64,000 bases of DNA from an uncultured Pseudomonadales bacterium (GTDB lineage: Bacteria; Pseudomonadota; Gammaproteobacteria; Pseudomonadales; Azotimanducaceae), in assembly GCA_943787425.1 (NCBI GenBank), contig CALSMJ010000001.1, positions 620,001 through 684,000 on the forward strand, written 5' to 3'. The translations under genes and the position numbers were made by a program. This document shows, in pieces, positions 1 through 10,200 of this stretch; position 1 is the stretch's first letter; each line of letters starts with the position of its first letter. A model generated the notes under the pieces. It ran no database searches. It worked only from the letters and a program-made list of their open reading frames with translations, and was not told the DNA's origin.

Positions 1-1225
1 TGATTTAATGAACGCGGCGCCCGCACAAATCGGGGATCGTTCCCGGCGCGATGATGACCGTTATTTATTTTTGGAGGCGCTTTTATCTGCTCGAGAGCGC
101 TTACATATTTCTTATTGTGGCCGGGGCATCCGAGACAATGAGCGCAAGCCGCCCAGCGTTTTGGTCAATGAACTCCTGGATTACTGCAACGCGGTCTTTC
201 AAACGCAACGGATCTTCGATCACCCTTTGCAACCTTTTTCCCACCGCTACTTTCAAGATCCCTTGATCCAAAGCTTTGAAAATCACTGGCGCATTGATCC
301 CGCACATCAAGCCAAAGATTTGCCAAATCTCGCGGAGATAACAACCGATGCGCCCGTACCGACTGATTTGAACCTTGAAACCTTGTCCCGGTTCTTGTTA
401 AACCCGGCGCGCTATTTTTTTGAGTCGCGGTTAGATATCAATCTAACCTTGCGCCATGAGGCCATTGAAGACCTTGAACCTTTTACCTTAGACCCGTTAA
501 CCCGGTTTCAGATTACAGACCAAGCGATCCAAGCCCTAGCGCTCGGCACACCAAAAACCCAATGGATTGCAGACATTTTAAAACAGGGTCTTGTTCCAAA
601 CTTCAGTCTCGGCAAGCAGGCCTTGAATGATATCGCCGTTACGGCTGAACTCTTATTCAATGAAATTCAAGGCGCATATCAACTCGGCCGGTCCAGCGTG
701 ACGCTTACGCACGACGTCCACGGCTTCACCTTGCAAGGTCGGTTCGATCAACTCAGTTCGCAGCACTATCTCACCTATCGAGCAGGGGACCTCACGGCGC
801 GCCACCTCATGCAACCCTGGCTTGCGCATTTGCTGCTTGCGTCGTCTGGCAACACAACGAAAACGCTGACCTATGGTGTTCGAAAAGGGCAGCTGGTCTC
901 AGGTCATTTTGAGCCCATGGACCAAGGTCAAGCCCAGGACTTGTTGGGCACCTATCTGAAAGCCTTTAGTCAAGGCAATTCGAGCTTGCTGGTTTTCCCC
1001 TTTGAGACTTGTCGCGCCCTGCTTGCGCATCTCGACAAGGGACTCCCGCTGCCGGATGCACTCGATCGGGTTGACCAGACTTGGCGTGATCCAAATACCC
1101 TAAGCGACGCTCAAGACCCGTATTGGTCACGATTGATTGGATCGCCCTTGACGCTTAGCCCTGTCAATATCGATCAAGCTCGAGCCCTGCTTGCGCCTTT
1201 GACTGCCGCTTGGATCGAATCATGA
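1..1225 (+). CDS. recC: RecBCD exonuclease V subunit RecC, C-terminal part
   Basis: C-terminal portion of RecC, the Chi-recognising, inactivated-nuclease subunit of the RecBCD recombination and repair enzyme. The frame is open to the window edge, and the first ATG (base 8) is internal, because the in-frame codons before it continue the family motif leading into GDRSRRDDDRYLFLEALLSA, which is typical of RecC. The rest matches the divergent RecC nuclease-like end. About 405 codons are visible; full RecC is about 1,100 residues, so more than half lies upstream of the window. The stop overlaps the recB ATG (ATGA), as expected for a translationally coupled rec operon. The order C-B-D without ptrA between is common outside enterics. 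Confidence 0.93.
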   Translation, partial: DLMNAAPAQIGDRSRRDDDRYLFLEALLSARERLHISYCGRGIRDNERKPPSVLVNELLDYCNAVFQTQRIFDHPLQPFSHRYFQDPLIQSFENHWRIDPAHQAKDLPNLAEITTDAPVPTDLNLETLSRFLLNPARYFFESRLDINLTLRHEAIEDLEPFTLDPLTRFQITDQAIQALALGTPKTQWIADILKQGLVPNFSLGKQALNDIAVTAELLFNEIQGAYQLGRSSVTLTHDVHGFTLQGRFDQLSSQHYLTYRAGDLTARHLMQPWLAHLLLASSGNTTKTLTYGVRKGQLVSGHFEPMDQGQAQDLLGTYLKAFSQGNSSLLVFPFETCRALLAHLDKGLPLPDALDRVDQTWRDPNTLSDAQDPYWSRLIGSPLTLSPVNIDQARALLAPLTAAWIES

Positions 1226-4200
1226 GCTTCGATCACGCCCTCGAATTACGCAAGCAGCATCTCATCGAGGCGAGTGCGGGAACGGGTAAAACCCATCTCA
1301 TTACAACGTTGTATCTCAGGCTGATTCTAGGTCGGGGCACACCCGGCGCCGTTGCCCACCGCGTCCAGAACATTTTGGTTGTCACGTTTACCATCGCCGC
1401 AACTCAAGAGCTGAAGAACCGGATAAGAAACAGGATCAAACTTGCCCACGACGCGTTTAAACACGGCGCTAGCACCGACACAGAGCTTTCTGAACTGATT
1501 GCTGACAGCGCGCATCCCGAGCAGGACCTTGAATATTTAAAACGCGCTCTGTTGTGGTTCGATGAGGCCAAGATTTTTACCATTCATGGGTTTTGCGCCC
1601 GCGTGATTCAAGACACAAGCTTTGAAGCAGGCTTGTTGTTTGAGCAACGCTTGGATGCGCATCCGCAGGATGCCTTGACCCGAGCGGCGCAAGATGTTTT
1701 TCGCAATCTCATGTCGGGTCTTCCGCCCCTTGAAGAAGCCTTAGCATTGGGGCTCTGGCCGACACCGGAGGCACTTGCAAACGCCATGGCGCCGCTGATT
1801 CGCGTCCCGAACCCGCGCTTTTCACCGGCACCCCTGGCAACAGGCTTTCCGAGCAGCCTGCCAGCAAGAATGCGCGCCGCCAAAGAAGCTTGGATCGCAG
1901 AAGACATCACAGCCCTGCTGACGCGCAGTGAGATTCGTAAAAACAGCAAAGCCTGGCATCGCCTAGACGAAATGGAGACGTTCTGCCGCACCGACAGCCT
2001 CGGGCCCGATCGAGCGCTCTGGCAACTGTGGACCCGCAGCGCTTTGAAGACTCAAATGAAAAAGGGCTTCGAGCCACCGCCACATCCTTTGTTTGATGAA
2101 CTCGAGGTGATCCAGTCGGCTTTATCCCGGCAAGGGCAAGTTATCAGCTGGCTCTGGCAAACCAATTTGACTGCGGTGCGCGCACATCTTGCGGCGCAAC
2201 AAACTCAGGGGGCATTGACCCTAGACGATCTTTTGTCGGTTGTGCTGCAATCCGTGACCGACCAGCCCCTGCTGGCTAAAACCTTGAGCCAAGATTATCC
2301 CGCGATCCTCGTTGATGAGTTTCAAGACACGGACCAGCAACAATATGCGATTTTCAGACGCATTCATCAGGCCGAAAGCCCAGACCACTTACTCATGCTT
2401 ATTGGGGATCCCAAGCAGGCGATCTACAGTTTTCGCGGCGCCGACATTCACACCTATCTTCAAGCCAAGGACGATAGCGAGCACCAGCATCGTCTTGAAA
2501 CCAATTGGCGATCCTCAGCGGAACTGGTCGCCGCAACCAATCGATTATTTGATCAAAGCCAGTTGTTCTCGAAGGAGAATCGCATTGTGTTCTTGCCATC
2601 TAACGCCCGCGCAGCACCGAATCCAGCGGCTCTGACGCGCTCGGGTCAGCCCGCACCGCCAATCTGGTTTTGCATCGACGATCCAGAATTCACTGTCAGA
2701 ACGCAGCCCCAAGATCGCGCGCGCTTAGCAGCGTGGTGTGCCGACGAAATCGCTTCCTGGCTCAAACCGAACGCTTTGCTCCGGATTAATGACAGCCAAA
2801 TTCGCGCTGAACAAATCGCTTTATTAACTCGAAATCGCATCGAAGCGGAGCTGCTCAAAACAGCCCTGCAGCAACGGGGCATCGATAGCGTGTTTCTGTC
2901 TCAGGATAAGGTGCTTGAGCAGGACCTAACAATCGAGTTGGCACTGATTTTAACCGCCGTATTAGAGCCCCTGAATCGACCCGCCGTGCTATCGGCTTTA
3001 TCCACCCAATTGCTTCAAACCCCGCTCCAACAACTGCAAGCGTGCCTGCAGGATACCCAAGCGCTCAATCGGACTTTCGAAACCTTTACCGATTATCAAA
3101 GGATTTGGCGAAGCCGAGGCATCGCCGCGCTCATCCTTCACCTCATTGAAGATCAAAACTTGGCCCAGCGCTGGCTGGGCCAAGCAGACGGACCCAGAGT
3201 CCTGACCAACCTAAGACACTTAGCGGAACTCTTGCAGCAACAATCGCAAGTAACCCCTAGCCGGGCGCAATTGATTACTTGGCTGATTCAGGACCACCAG
3301 CGCGATACCCAAAGCGTTGAGGACACCCAACAATTACGTTTGGAAACGGATGCGAACCTGGTCAAGATCATGACGCTGCATGGCGCTAAAGGCTTAGAGT
3401 TCGATATTGTCTGCTTACCCTTCGCCCACTTTGGGAAGCCGCCTGCAAAAGCGGCCAACAGACCCATTTTGTGCTACCAAGCGAATCAAGCAGGCACAAT
3501 TGAGGCTTGGGTCAATCTCGATGGCCGGGAGGATCTCAACCAGGCCGCGGTCACCGCGCAGCAAGAAGAAGACATGCGGTTACTGTATGTCGCCATGACC
3601 CGTGCGCGCTATCTCACCTTGCTTGGGCTCGGTGCCAGTAAAGGGTTTCAAGCCACTCCAGCCGCGCAGCTTTTAGGGTACTCGTTGAGCGATCCGCTTG
3701 CGGCATTGTCAAAGCTGCCAGAGTCGCAGTTCAGACTGTGCTTGGGCGCCGCCCCCTCAAACCATTCAGCTGAGCCGCTCCTTGCCCCTGCTGATGATTG
3801 GTTACCCGCACTAACAAAACCCGTGGTCCATAATACTTGGCAATTACATAGCTATACCCGGATTGTGAAAACGCAATTGCAACCGGCCGCGCCGATCTCA
3901 CAGCCGGCAACCAGCAACACAGATCCTGTCCAGGGCTTCGAAGATGACGACCCCGAGCCAGTTGAACAACTAACCCTAGCCGCGCCGAGCACCTTGCAAG
4001 CCTACGTAACCCAAGGCTTTCCAAGAGGGCCGCACGTGGGCGTTTTGATGCACCAACTACTCGAAAACATTGATTTTTCAGCGCCGATTGCGGCCTTTGA
4101 TCACGCTATTGAAAGCCTACAGACGCGCCTAAATTTGAAGACTGGCGATACGCCGCTACTGCGGCAGTGGCTAATAGCAGTCTTGAGTCAACGCCTGACG

Positions 4201-4698
4201 CCAACGGGACTCACCCTGCAAGGCCTAACGTTAAGCGATCGCTCGGATGAGCTCGAGTTTCACTTCCCAGTGCACGGCGCCCCTAAGCTGATCGAGACTG
4301 CAAAGCAATTCGGATATTTGACCGATCTAGAGACTGCGCCACTGCAGCTTGAAGGCATGATGACGGGCAGCATTGATCTTTTATGCCGTCACCAAGGGCG
4401 TTATTACGTGATCGACTATAAAACCAACTATCTTGGGAATGCGCCCTCAAACTATGAGGCCGAGGCCTTAACCGCGGCGATCCGCCATCATCAGTATGAT
4501 TTGCAGTACCTCCTTTACTGCGTGGCCGTTAAAAAAATATTGGCCTTGCGCCAGCCTAAAATCCCCTTTGAAGACCTCTTTGGCGGTGTGGTGTATTTAT
4601 TTTTAAGGGGCATGACGGGCAGCTCAGACGGCGGTGTGCACTTTGACCCGGTCCCAATAGCCCTCATCGAGGCCCTTGATGCGAGTCTAAACCCATGA
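1222..4698 (+). CDS. recB: RecBCD exonuclease V subunit RecB (helicase-nuclease)
   Basis: RecB is the 3'-5' SF1A helicase plus the only active nuclease of RecBCD, acting on double-strand DNA ends. A Walker A motif EASAGTGKTH lies at the N-terminus, a helicase motif II VDEFQDTD near residue 365, the QAIYSFRGAD motif soon after, motif VI LLYVAMTRAR near residue 790, and the C-terminal nuclease motif with D...IDYKTN near residue 1,070. Length (about 1,158 aa) is normal. I chose the ATG at 1222, which overlaps the recC stop by 4 bases, over an in-frame TTG at 1210. The end overlaps recD by 4 bases. All key residues look intact. Confidence 0.96.
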   Translation: MSFDHALELRKQHLIEASAGTGKTHLITTLYLRLILGRGTPGAVAHRVQNILVVTFTIAATQELKNRIRNRIKLAHDAFKHGASTDTELSELIADSAHPEQDLEYLKRALLWFDEAKIFTIHGFCARVIQDTSFEAGLLFEQRLDAHPQDALTRAAQDVFRNLMSGLPPLEEALALGLWPTPEALANAMAPLIRVPNPRFSPAPLATGFPSSLPARMRAAKEAWIAEDITALLTRSEIRKNSKAWHRLDEMETFCRTDSLGPDRALWQLWTRSALKTQMKKGFEPPPHPLFDELEVIQSALSRQGQVISWLWQTNLTAVRAHLAAQQTQGALTLDDLLSVVLQSVTDQPLLAKTLSQDYPAILVDEFQDTDQQQYAIFRRIHQAESPDHLLMLIGDPKQAIYSFRGADIHTYLQAKDDSEHQHRLETNWRSSAELVAATNRLFDQSQLFSKENRIVFLPSNARAAPNPAALTRSGQPAPPIWFCIDDPEFTVRTQPQDRARLAAWCADEIASWLKPNALLRINDSQIRAEQIALLTRNRIEAELLKTALQQRGIDSVFLSQDKVLEQDLTIELALILTAVLEPLNRPAVLSALSTQLLQTPLQQLQACLQDTQALNRTFETFTDYQRIWRSRGIAALILHLIEDQNLAQRWLGQADGPRVLTNLRHLAELLQQQSQVTPSRAQLITWLIQDHQRDTQSVEDTQQLRLETDANLVKIMTLHGAKGLEFDIVCLPFAHFGKPPAKAANRPILCYQANQAGTIEAWVNLDGREDLNQAAVTAQQEEDMRLLYVAMTRARYLTLLGLGASKGFQATPAAQLLGYSLSDPLAALSKLPESQFRLCLGAAPSNHSAEPLLAPADDWLPALTKPVVHNTWQLHSYTRIVKTQLQPAAPISQPATSNTDPVQGFEDDDPEPVEQLTLAAPSTLQAYVTQGFPRGPHVGVLMHQLLENIDFSAPIAAFDHAIESLQTRLNLKTGDTPLLRQWLIAVLSQRLTPTGLTLQGLTLSDRSDELEFHFPVHGAPKLIETAKQFGYLTDLETAPLQLEGMMTGSIDLLCRHQGRYYVIDYKTNYLGNAPSNYEAEALTAAIRHHQYDLQYLLYCVAVKKILALRQPKIPFEDLFGGVVYLFLRGMTGSSDGGVHFDPVPIALIEALDASLNP

Positions 4699-6413
4699 TC
4701 GGGCTGCGATCGGACACGCGCGCGCTCAAACAACAAATGAGCCAATTGATCAAAAGGCTTATGCCGGAAACGCCGCCCGCGACGCTTGCTTTGGTTCACG
4801 CTTTAATCGATGCGCTGGACGCCCAGCACAGTCATATCCTGTTGACGCCGGAACAAGTAAAAGACCTGGGTACACCAGCTCACAAGGCACTGATCGGCAG
4901 CCCCGACGCCCAGACGCCCCTGGTCCAACTCGACGATCGATTGTATTTGCGGCGACTGTTTAATCTCGAAAAACGCGTCGCTCAGCAGCTTTTTGTTCGG
5001 GACCGCTGGGTTTACCCTAAGCTTGATACCGATCCAAAACGCCGGGATGAGACACGCAGCGCCAACACCTTATCGGTTTCACAACAGGCTGCCGTTGTAA
5101 CGGCCTTGGGCCGGCAACTGACGATTATCAGCGGCGGCCCCGGTACCGGGAAAACGACGGTGATTCGCAGTATTGTCGCTGCACTGAAAAATCTTGACCC
5201 CAACCTTCGAATTGCGATCACCGCCCCCACAGGCAAAGCCACAGCAAGACTCGAAGACAGCTTTCGCCAGGATCTCAGCGCAGAGATCGGCCCTGAAATC
5301 AAAACCATCCACCGCTTACTGGGCTACGGCGCCGGGAATGTACCCAGGTTCAATCAGATGCGCAGGCTCCCAACTGATGTCCTCATTGCTGATGAGGCCA
5401 GCATGATTGACCTGAGTTTGGCAGATGCGCTGTTTAGCGCTTTGCCGGACACGGCGCGCTTGATTTTAGTGGGTGACCCGGATCAATTACCCTCGGTCAA
5501 CCTAGGGCGCCTGCTGACCGATATCACCCCACGCAACACAGAACCTTTGTCGCCCTCCATGCAGGAAGATACCAAAACGCCGCCCCTGATGCCCGTCTTG
5601 GCCTCGGCCCAATGCCGGTTAACGGAAAACTTTCGATTCACCAAGGGCGCAAGGATCAATGCGCTGGCTGAGGCACTGCGAGCAGGGCACGTTACGCTGC
5701 CTGATGCCGGTGACGGTGTTGAAACCATCGCGCCCACGACTTTAACGGATGATCACTTAAGCTCGGCCTTTAGCGACTACCTCACGGCGCTCGCCAGGCG
5801 CGCAAGCATCCAGGAACTCCTTAGAGCGTTTGAAACAGTGCGCCTACTGACACCGCTTTATCATGGCGTGTTGGGGGTGCACGAACTCAACGCCAAAGTT
5901 GAACACGTGATGCAGACAATGGGATTATTACAACGTCTAAGAAGTTCGCATTATCACGGGCAGCCGATACTCGTTTTGAAGAACAATTACCAACTGGGCC
6001 TATACAATGGCGATGTCGGTCTGGTTCTCGATACCGATCGACTGAGCCCATCAGATCCAGACCGCGGTAAAGATGCACGTGGCATGATCGCTTTTTTTAA
6101 CAACGGCAGCAGCGCACAACCGCGGCATTTTTCGATCAATACGTTACCCGAGCATGAAACCTGCTTTGCAATGACGGTGCACAAAGCCCAAGGTTCCGAA
6201 TTCGATCATGTCCTGCTGGCACTACCGGATACTTTGGACGATGCAACCCAAAGAACCTGGTCTCGGGAGTTGATTTATACGGGCATCACTCGAGCCAAGC
6301 GCCAACTTACCTTGGTTGCATCACCCGATGCATGGCAGCGTGCCTCAAACAATGTCTTGAATCGGCGGAGCAGCTTAACCCTGCAACTGCAAACGCTTGA
6401 GACCGCACTATGA
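4695..6413 (+). CDS. recD: RecBCD exonuclease V subunit RecD (5'-3' helicase)
   Basis: RecD is the SF1B 5'-3' motor of RecBCD and regulates the nuclease before and after Chi. The protein (572 aa) has a Walker A motif GGPGTGKTT near residue 153, a DEASMIDL motif II near residue 232, the GDPDQLPSV motif III, and C-terminal AMTVHKAQGSEF and YTGITRAK helicase motifs. Length is close to the E. coli family member (about 608 aa). Its ATG overlaps the recB stop, and its own stop overlaps the following acyltransferase gene by 4 bases, so all four genes are probably on one message. Confidence 0.96.
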   Translation: MIGLRSDTRALKQQMSQLIKRLMPETPPATLALVHALIDALDAQHSHILLTPEQVKDLGTPAHKALIGSPDAQTPLVQLDDRLYLRRLFNLEKRVAQQLFVRDRWVYPKLDTDPKRRDETRSANTLSVSQQAAVVTALGRQLTIISGGPGTGKTTVIRSIVAALKNLDPNLRIAITAPTGKATARLEDSFRQDLSAEIGPEIKTIHRLLGYGAGNVPRFNQMRRLPTDVLIADEASMIDLSLADALFSALPDTARLILVGDPDQLPSVNLGRLLTDITPRNTEPLSPSMQEDTKTPPLMPVLASAQCRLTENFRFTKGARINALAEALRAGHVTLPDAGDGVETIAPTTLTDDHLSSAFSDYLTALARRASIQELLRAFETVRLLTPLYHGVLGVHELNAKVEHVMQTMGLLQRLRSSHYHGQPILVLKNNYQLGLYNGDVGLVLDTDRLSPSDPDRGKDARGMIAFFNNGSSAQPRHFSINTLPEHETCFAMTVHKAQGSEFDHVLLALPDTLDDATQRTWSRELIYTGITRAKRQLTLVASPDAWQRASNNVLNRRSSLTLQLQTLETAL

Positions 6414-7243
6414 GCCTCCTAAAACAGCTGCTTCTACAAGGTTTAAGCGTCCTGTCGTGTATCTGGTTTTTCAGCAACCTGATGATTTGGTTGACGGGCC
6501 TTTTGGTCATCACGCCATTCAAGCTGATCCCCCTGCCGCGGCTTCAGACCCTGGTCATTACCCCACTCGCACACGGCTTCTACCGGGCAGCGGTCCGAAT
6601 CAACAGCCTCTGGATGCAACAGGTTGTGGGCATTGAAATCACGCTCGAGGGGAGCGTTAATCCCCACCCAAACCCCATCGTTGTTTGTAACCATCAATCA
6701 TGGTTCGATATCCCCGTGGTGCAGGAGGTCATTGCAAGCCGCGGCCCCATCGTTCAGTTTCTGATTAAACGCGAGCTCGTTTGGGTACCGATTATCGGTT
6801 GGATTTGCTTGGTCTTGAACTTTCCTAGACTACATCGCTCCGGCGCTGCCAGTGATCGCGCCCAGGACTTAGCGGCCATCGAGTCCGCTGCACAAAAGCT
6901 AGGCCGCGCGCCTGGCGCGCTGCTCGTATTTGCAGAAGGTAGCCGCTTTAGCGCAGAGAAATCTAAACGCCAAAGCTCACCTTACCCGCACCTTCTTAAG
7001 CCAAAAGTGGGCGGATTGAGCACAATGCTGAAGTACGCGCGGCCAGACACGCCTGTGCTCGACCTAACGATCTCCTATGCCGCAGGCCAAGCTCAGTTTT
7101 GGCGCTGCTTGCATGGCGGCACGCCCCGCATTCGAATTCGGATAGAGGAATTTCTAGCAGCCGATATTACCGATCCAGAGGCCTGGCTAAAGCATCGCTG
7201 GCAAGCCAAATCGGCTTGGCTGGAAGCGCAGTCGAGGCAATAA
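6410..7243 (+). CDS. PlsC-family lysophospholipid acyltransferase
   Basis: Likely inner-membrane 1-acyl-glycerol-3-phosphate acyltransferase or a related LPLAT (YihG-like), transferring an acyl chain to a lysophospholipid. An N-terminal hydrophobic stretch (about residues 10-45) is followed by the catalytic NHQSWFD (HX4D) motif near residue 93 and the FAEGSRFS (EGTR-type) motif near residue 170. Length 277 aa fits. The ATG overlaps the recD stop by 4 bases, an unusual partner for a DNA-repair operon but probably just co-transcription. It converges with the giant adhesin gene, leaving only 8 bases between stops. The exact acceptor lipid cannot be read from sequence. Confidence 0.88.
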   Translation: MSLLKQLLLQGLSVLSCIWFFSNLMIWLTGLLVITPFKLIPLPRLQTLVITPLAHGFYRAAVRINSLWMQQVVGIEITLEGSVNPHPNPIVVCNHQSWFDIPVVQEVIASRGPIVQFLIKRELVWVPIIGWICLVLNFPRLHRSGAASDRAQDLAAIESAAQKLGRAPGALLVFAEGSRFSAEKSKRQSSPYPHLLKPKVGGLSTMLKYARPDTPVLDLTISYAAGQAQFWRCLHGGTPRIRIRIEEFLAADITDPEAWLKHRWQAKSAWLEAQSRQ

Positions 7244-7251
7244 CGGCCAGT

Positions 7252-10200
7252 TTAGAGGCCGCCGAAGTGATCCACCGCGGGCTCGTATAGATACTGATCC
7301 AAGGTTGGGGCTGCCATCACAGGCCCGGACACCTTTTCGCTACCTGAGGCATCCACTGCATCCAACAAATCGCTCAAGACGTAGACATCAACGCCAAGCT
7401 CAGCATCTTGGAACAGTGCGTAGGTCGTGCCATCCCCGTACAAATCAATGCCGGTTTGCACTGCGGTTTGATTGCGAATATCGACCCCTTCAAGAATGAG
7501 GACATCCTCGGAATCACCATTGATCACCAAGACCTTATGGTCGTTGTCCGGCACGTAAGCATCCAGACTGTTATCCCCAACCAGCTCAAACACATCGGCA
7601 AAGGTTAAGCTCAAGCTGTCTGCACTGCTGTTGCCGGACATATCGACTTGTTCAAAGTTGGCTAACTGATCGAGTTGACTGAAATCCACGTTGCCGGACA
7701 GCATGAGCGTATCGACGCCATTGCCGCCATCCATCTCAAGATCCGCGCTGTCAAAGACAATTGAATCGTTGCCATTTCCGCCCAACTGCCGGTCCGCGCC
7801 GGCAAGGGCATCTAACTGATCATCACCGCCACGCCCTGCGAGCGTCTCGCCCCCAAGGCTCGAGCCCGCGAGCACATCATCACCGGAATGACCATAACGG
7901 CTCACGCCGGCATTGGTGTGCGTGACATTCACGAGCACATTTTGATCGAAGAACAAAGACACCGCGCCGTCAGAAACCCCCGTGAACAGCTCTGGCGCAT
8001 ACGTCATCGTGACGGCACTACCACTACTGGGTTCGACCGCCGTGCGCATCTGGACAAATCGGTCTTCGGTATAATCAAAATCACCGCTGAGATTGATGAC
8101 ATCGCCAGCATTGCCTTTGACTACCAAGCCTGCCTCATCGTTTATGAGCCCATTGGCCCCATCATTGATACTGCGCAGTGCGCTGGCATCCAGCGCCATC
8201 GTCTGGTTGGTGGCATCCTCCATACTCAGCAACTCAATCCGCTCGAAGCGGTGTCCCAACCAATCGTCGGCAGTCCCTAAGGTGTTATCAACGCCTTCTT
8301 TGGTAAAATCAAAATTAACCGTTCCGGGGAGCACAATTTGATCGATGCCGGAGCCGCCATCAATCCGTTTGATCGCAACCGAGTTCAGCACAAAGGTATC
8401 GTCACCGGCTTCACCAAAAGCGCTATCTCCAGACTCAACACCCTTAATCAGGTCATCGCCACCCGCTGCCAAGTAATGCGTAATACTGGCGCTGGCGCTA
8501 AAATCAAACACCGAGCCAGTGCCATCGCCTTCTGCAAGCACCCCGGAAGCATTACTCACAGGCGTTAAGGTAATGCCCGTTGCTGTCTGCACCACGTCTG
8601 CTACGGTTCTCTCACCGATGTTGGCAAGAAAAACAAGGCCATCGATGGTATCGAAGGATCCTAAAATCGATGTCGCGGTGATCAACGCTGCGCTCGTATT
8701 GCTGCTGAATCCTGATGCAACCGATAGCAGCCCCCCTTCCAGTCGTAAAACACCCGCCGTCCCGGTCACAATCAGGGCATCGTTACTGCCACCAAAAGTC
8801 ACGCCTACTTTGACGGTGCTGTTCGGGTTGACCGTAAACGCACTACTGGTGTCAATAGTAAGCTGCCCAACAACTTCACTCAGCTGCGGCGCCTCTACAC
8901 CATTCGTTGTGAAGATTGTATCGCCGATCGCTAACGTGCCGCTGAGTTGCAAGGCCGCACCACTCGCTGAAGCATCAATAACCGAAGTTCCCCCATTACT
9001 GCCAACGACTAAATAGCCGGCAGCATCGATGACTAAGGTATCTGAATTACCGAGGGTTAACTTTCCACTGGAACCACTCAATTCGATAATGCCGCTAGAA
9101 TGATGCTCAGCATTAATACTGGTTGCATCTAGGATCCAATGCCCGCTCGAGTAGATATTTCCGGTATTGATGAGCAATCCATCGATCTCTGCACTGCCCG
9201 ATGTATTCGAATCAATCGTTATGTATCCTGAATTGGTCAGGGTGCCAGCAACAGCATCGGTTCCAATTTTGACAAGATGGGCCGACCCGGTCGTGATCTC
9301 TCCAATGGTCAAATATCCTTCGTTCACAAAATCAAGGCTCAATGCGACCGTTGTCGACTCAGCAACTGTGGAGAATGGGTCGCGCCCAATAAAGAGACGA
9401 GAATTGGCTTGATTCAGCACAACACCATTCGCGGTCACACTATTAAGCAGATAAAGGCCGCCAGTGCTGCCGCTCGGCGCATCCGGGTCAGAGACGTTAT
9501 AAAGGTCACCATCAATTACGCTCGTGCCCGACAAAACCAGCGTACCTGAATCGATATAGGCATCAGGACCAACCGAATTGACTAAAATGACGTTTGTATC
9601 AACCGTCAAATTATTAAAGTAGATCGTTTCACTGTTCACCAACACCGCGGTTTCGGTTGTGCCATTGGACAGTCTAATGCTGTCGGCGGTGCTGCCCTGC
9701 AAGGTCAGTTTGCCCGCGTCGTCATCAAAAAAATCAACGGTCCCCGTAAGCTCGAACGCCAAATGACCCGTCAGTTTCAGCTCGCCCGAGTCGTTATTCG
9801 AAACGAAGGTCCCCACGTCGTTATTATTCAAGGTGAGAGTACCACCAAAAACGTCATTCAACGGGTTATCGCTCACAGTTACCGTGATATCACCCGTATT
9901 GCCTGAACTGCGCGTTAATGTTGCGCTGTAGGTCGCCGTTCCATCTGAATTATCGGTTTTAGTGCCGAGCGAGCCCAACGTCGCACCAGTCGTGGTGACC
10001 TCAGCATCCGTTAAGTTCCCCCCATCAGAAACAACAAAATACAACGTAAACTCTCCAGCTGTAGCTAATGGCTGTACCTCAACTCGAACGCTCCGGGCAG
10101 AGACCTCAAAAACAGTCTCCTCAAGCTGGATCACGCCAGGCGCCGCCGCTGAGGCGCCACCAGACAGTGTCAACACGTCATTCGTTGATAACCCCGCGCT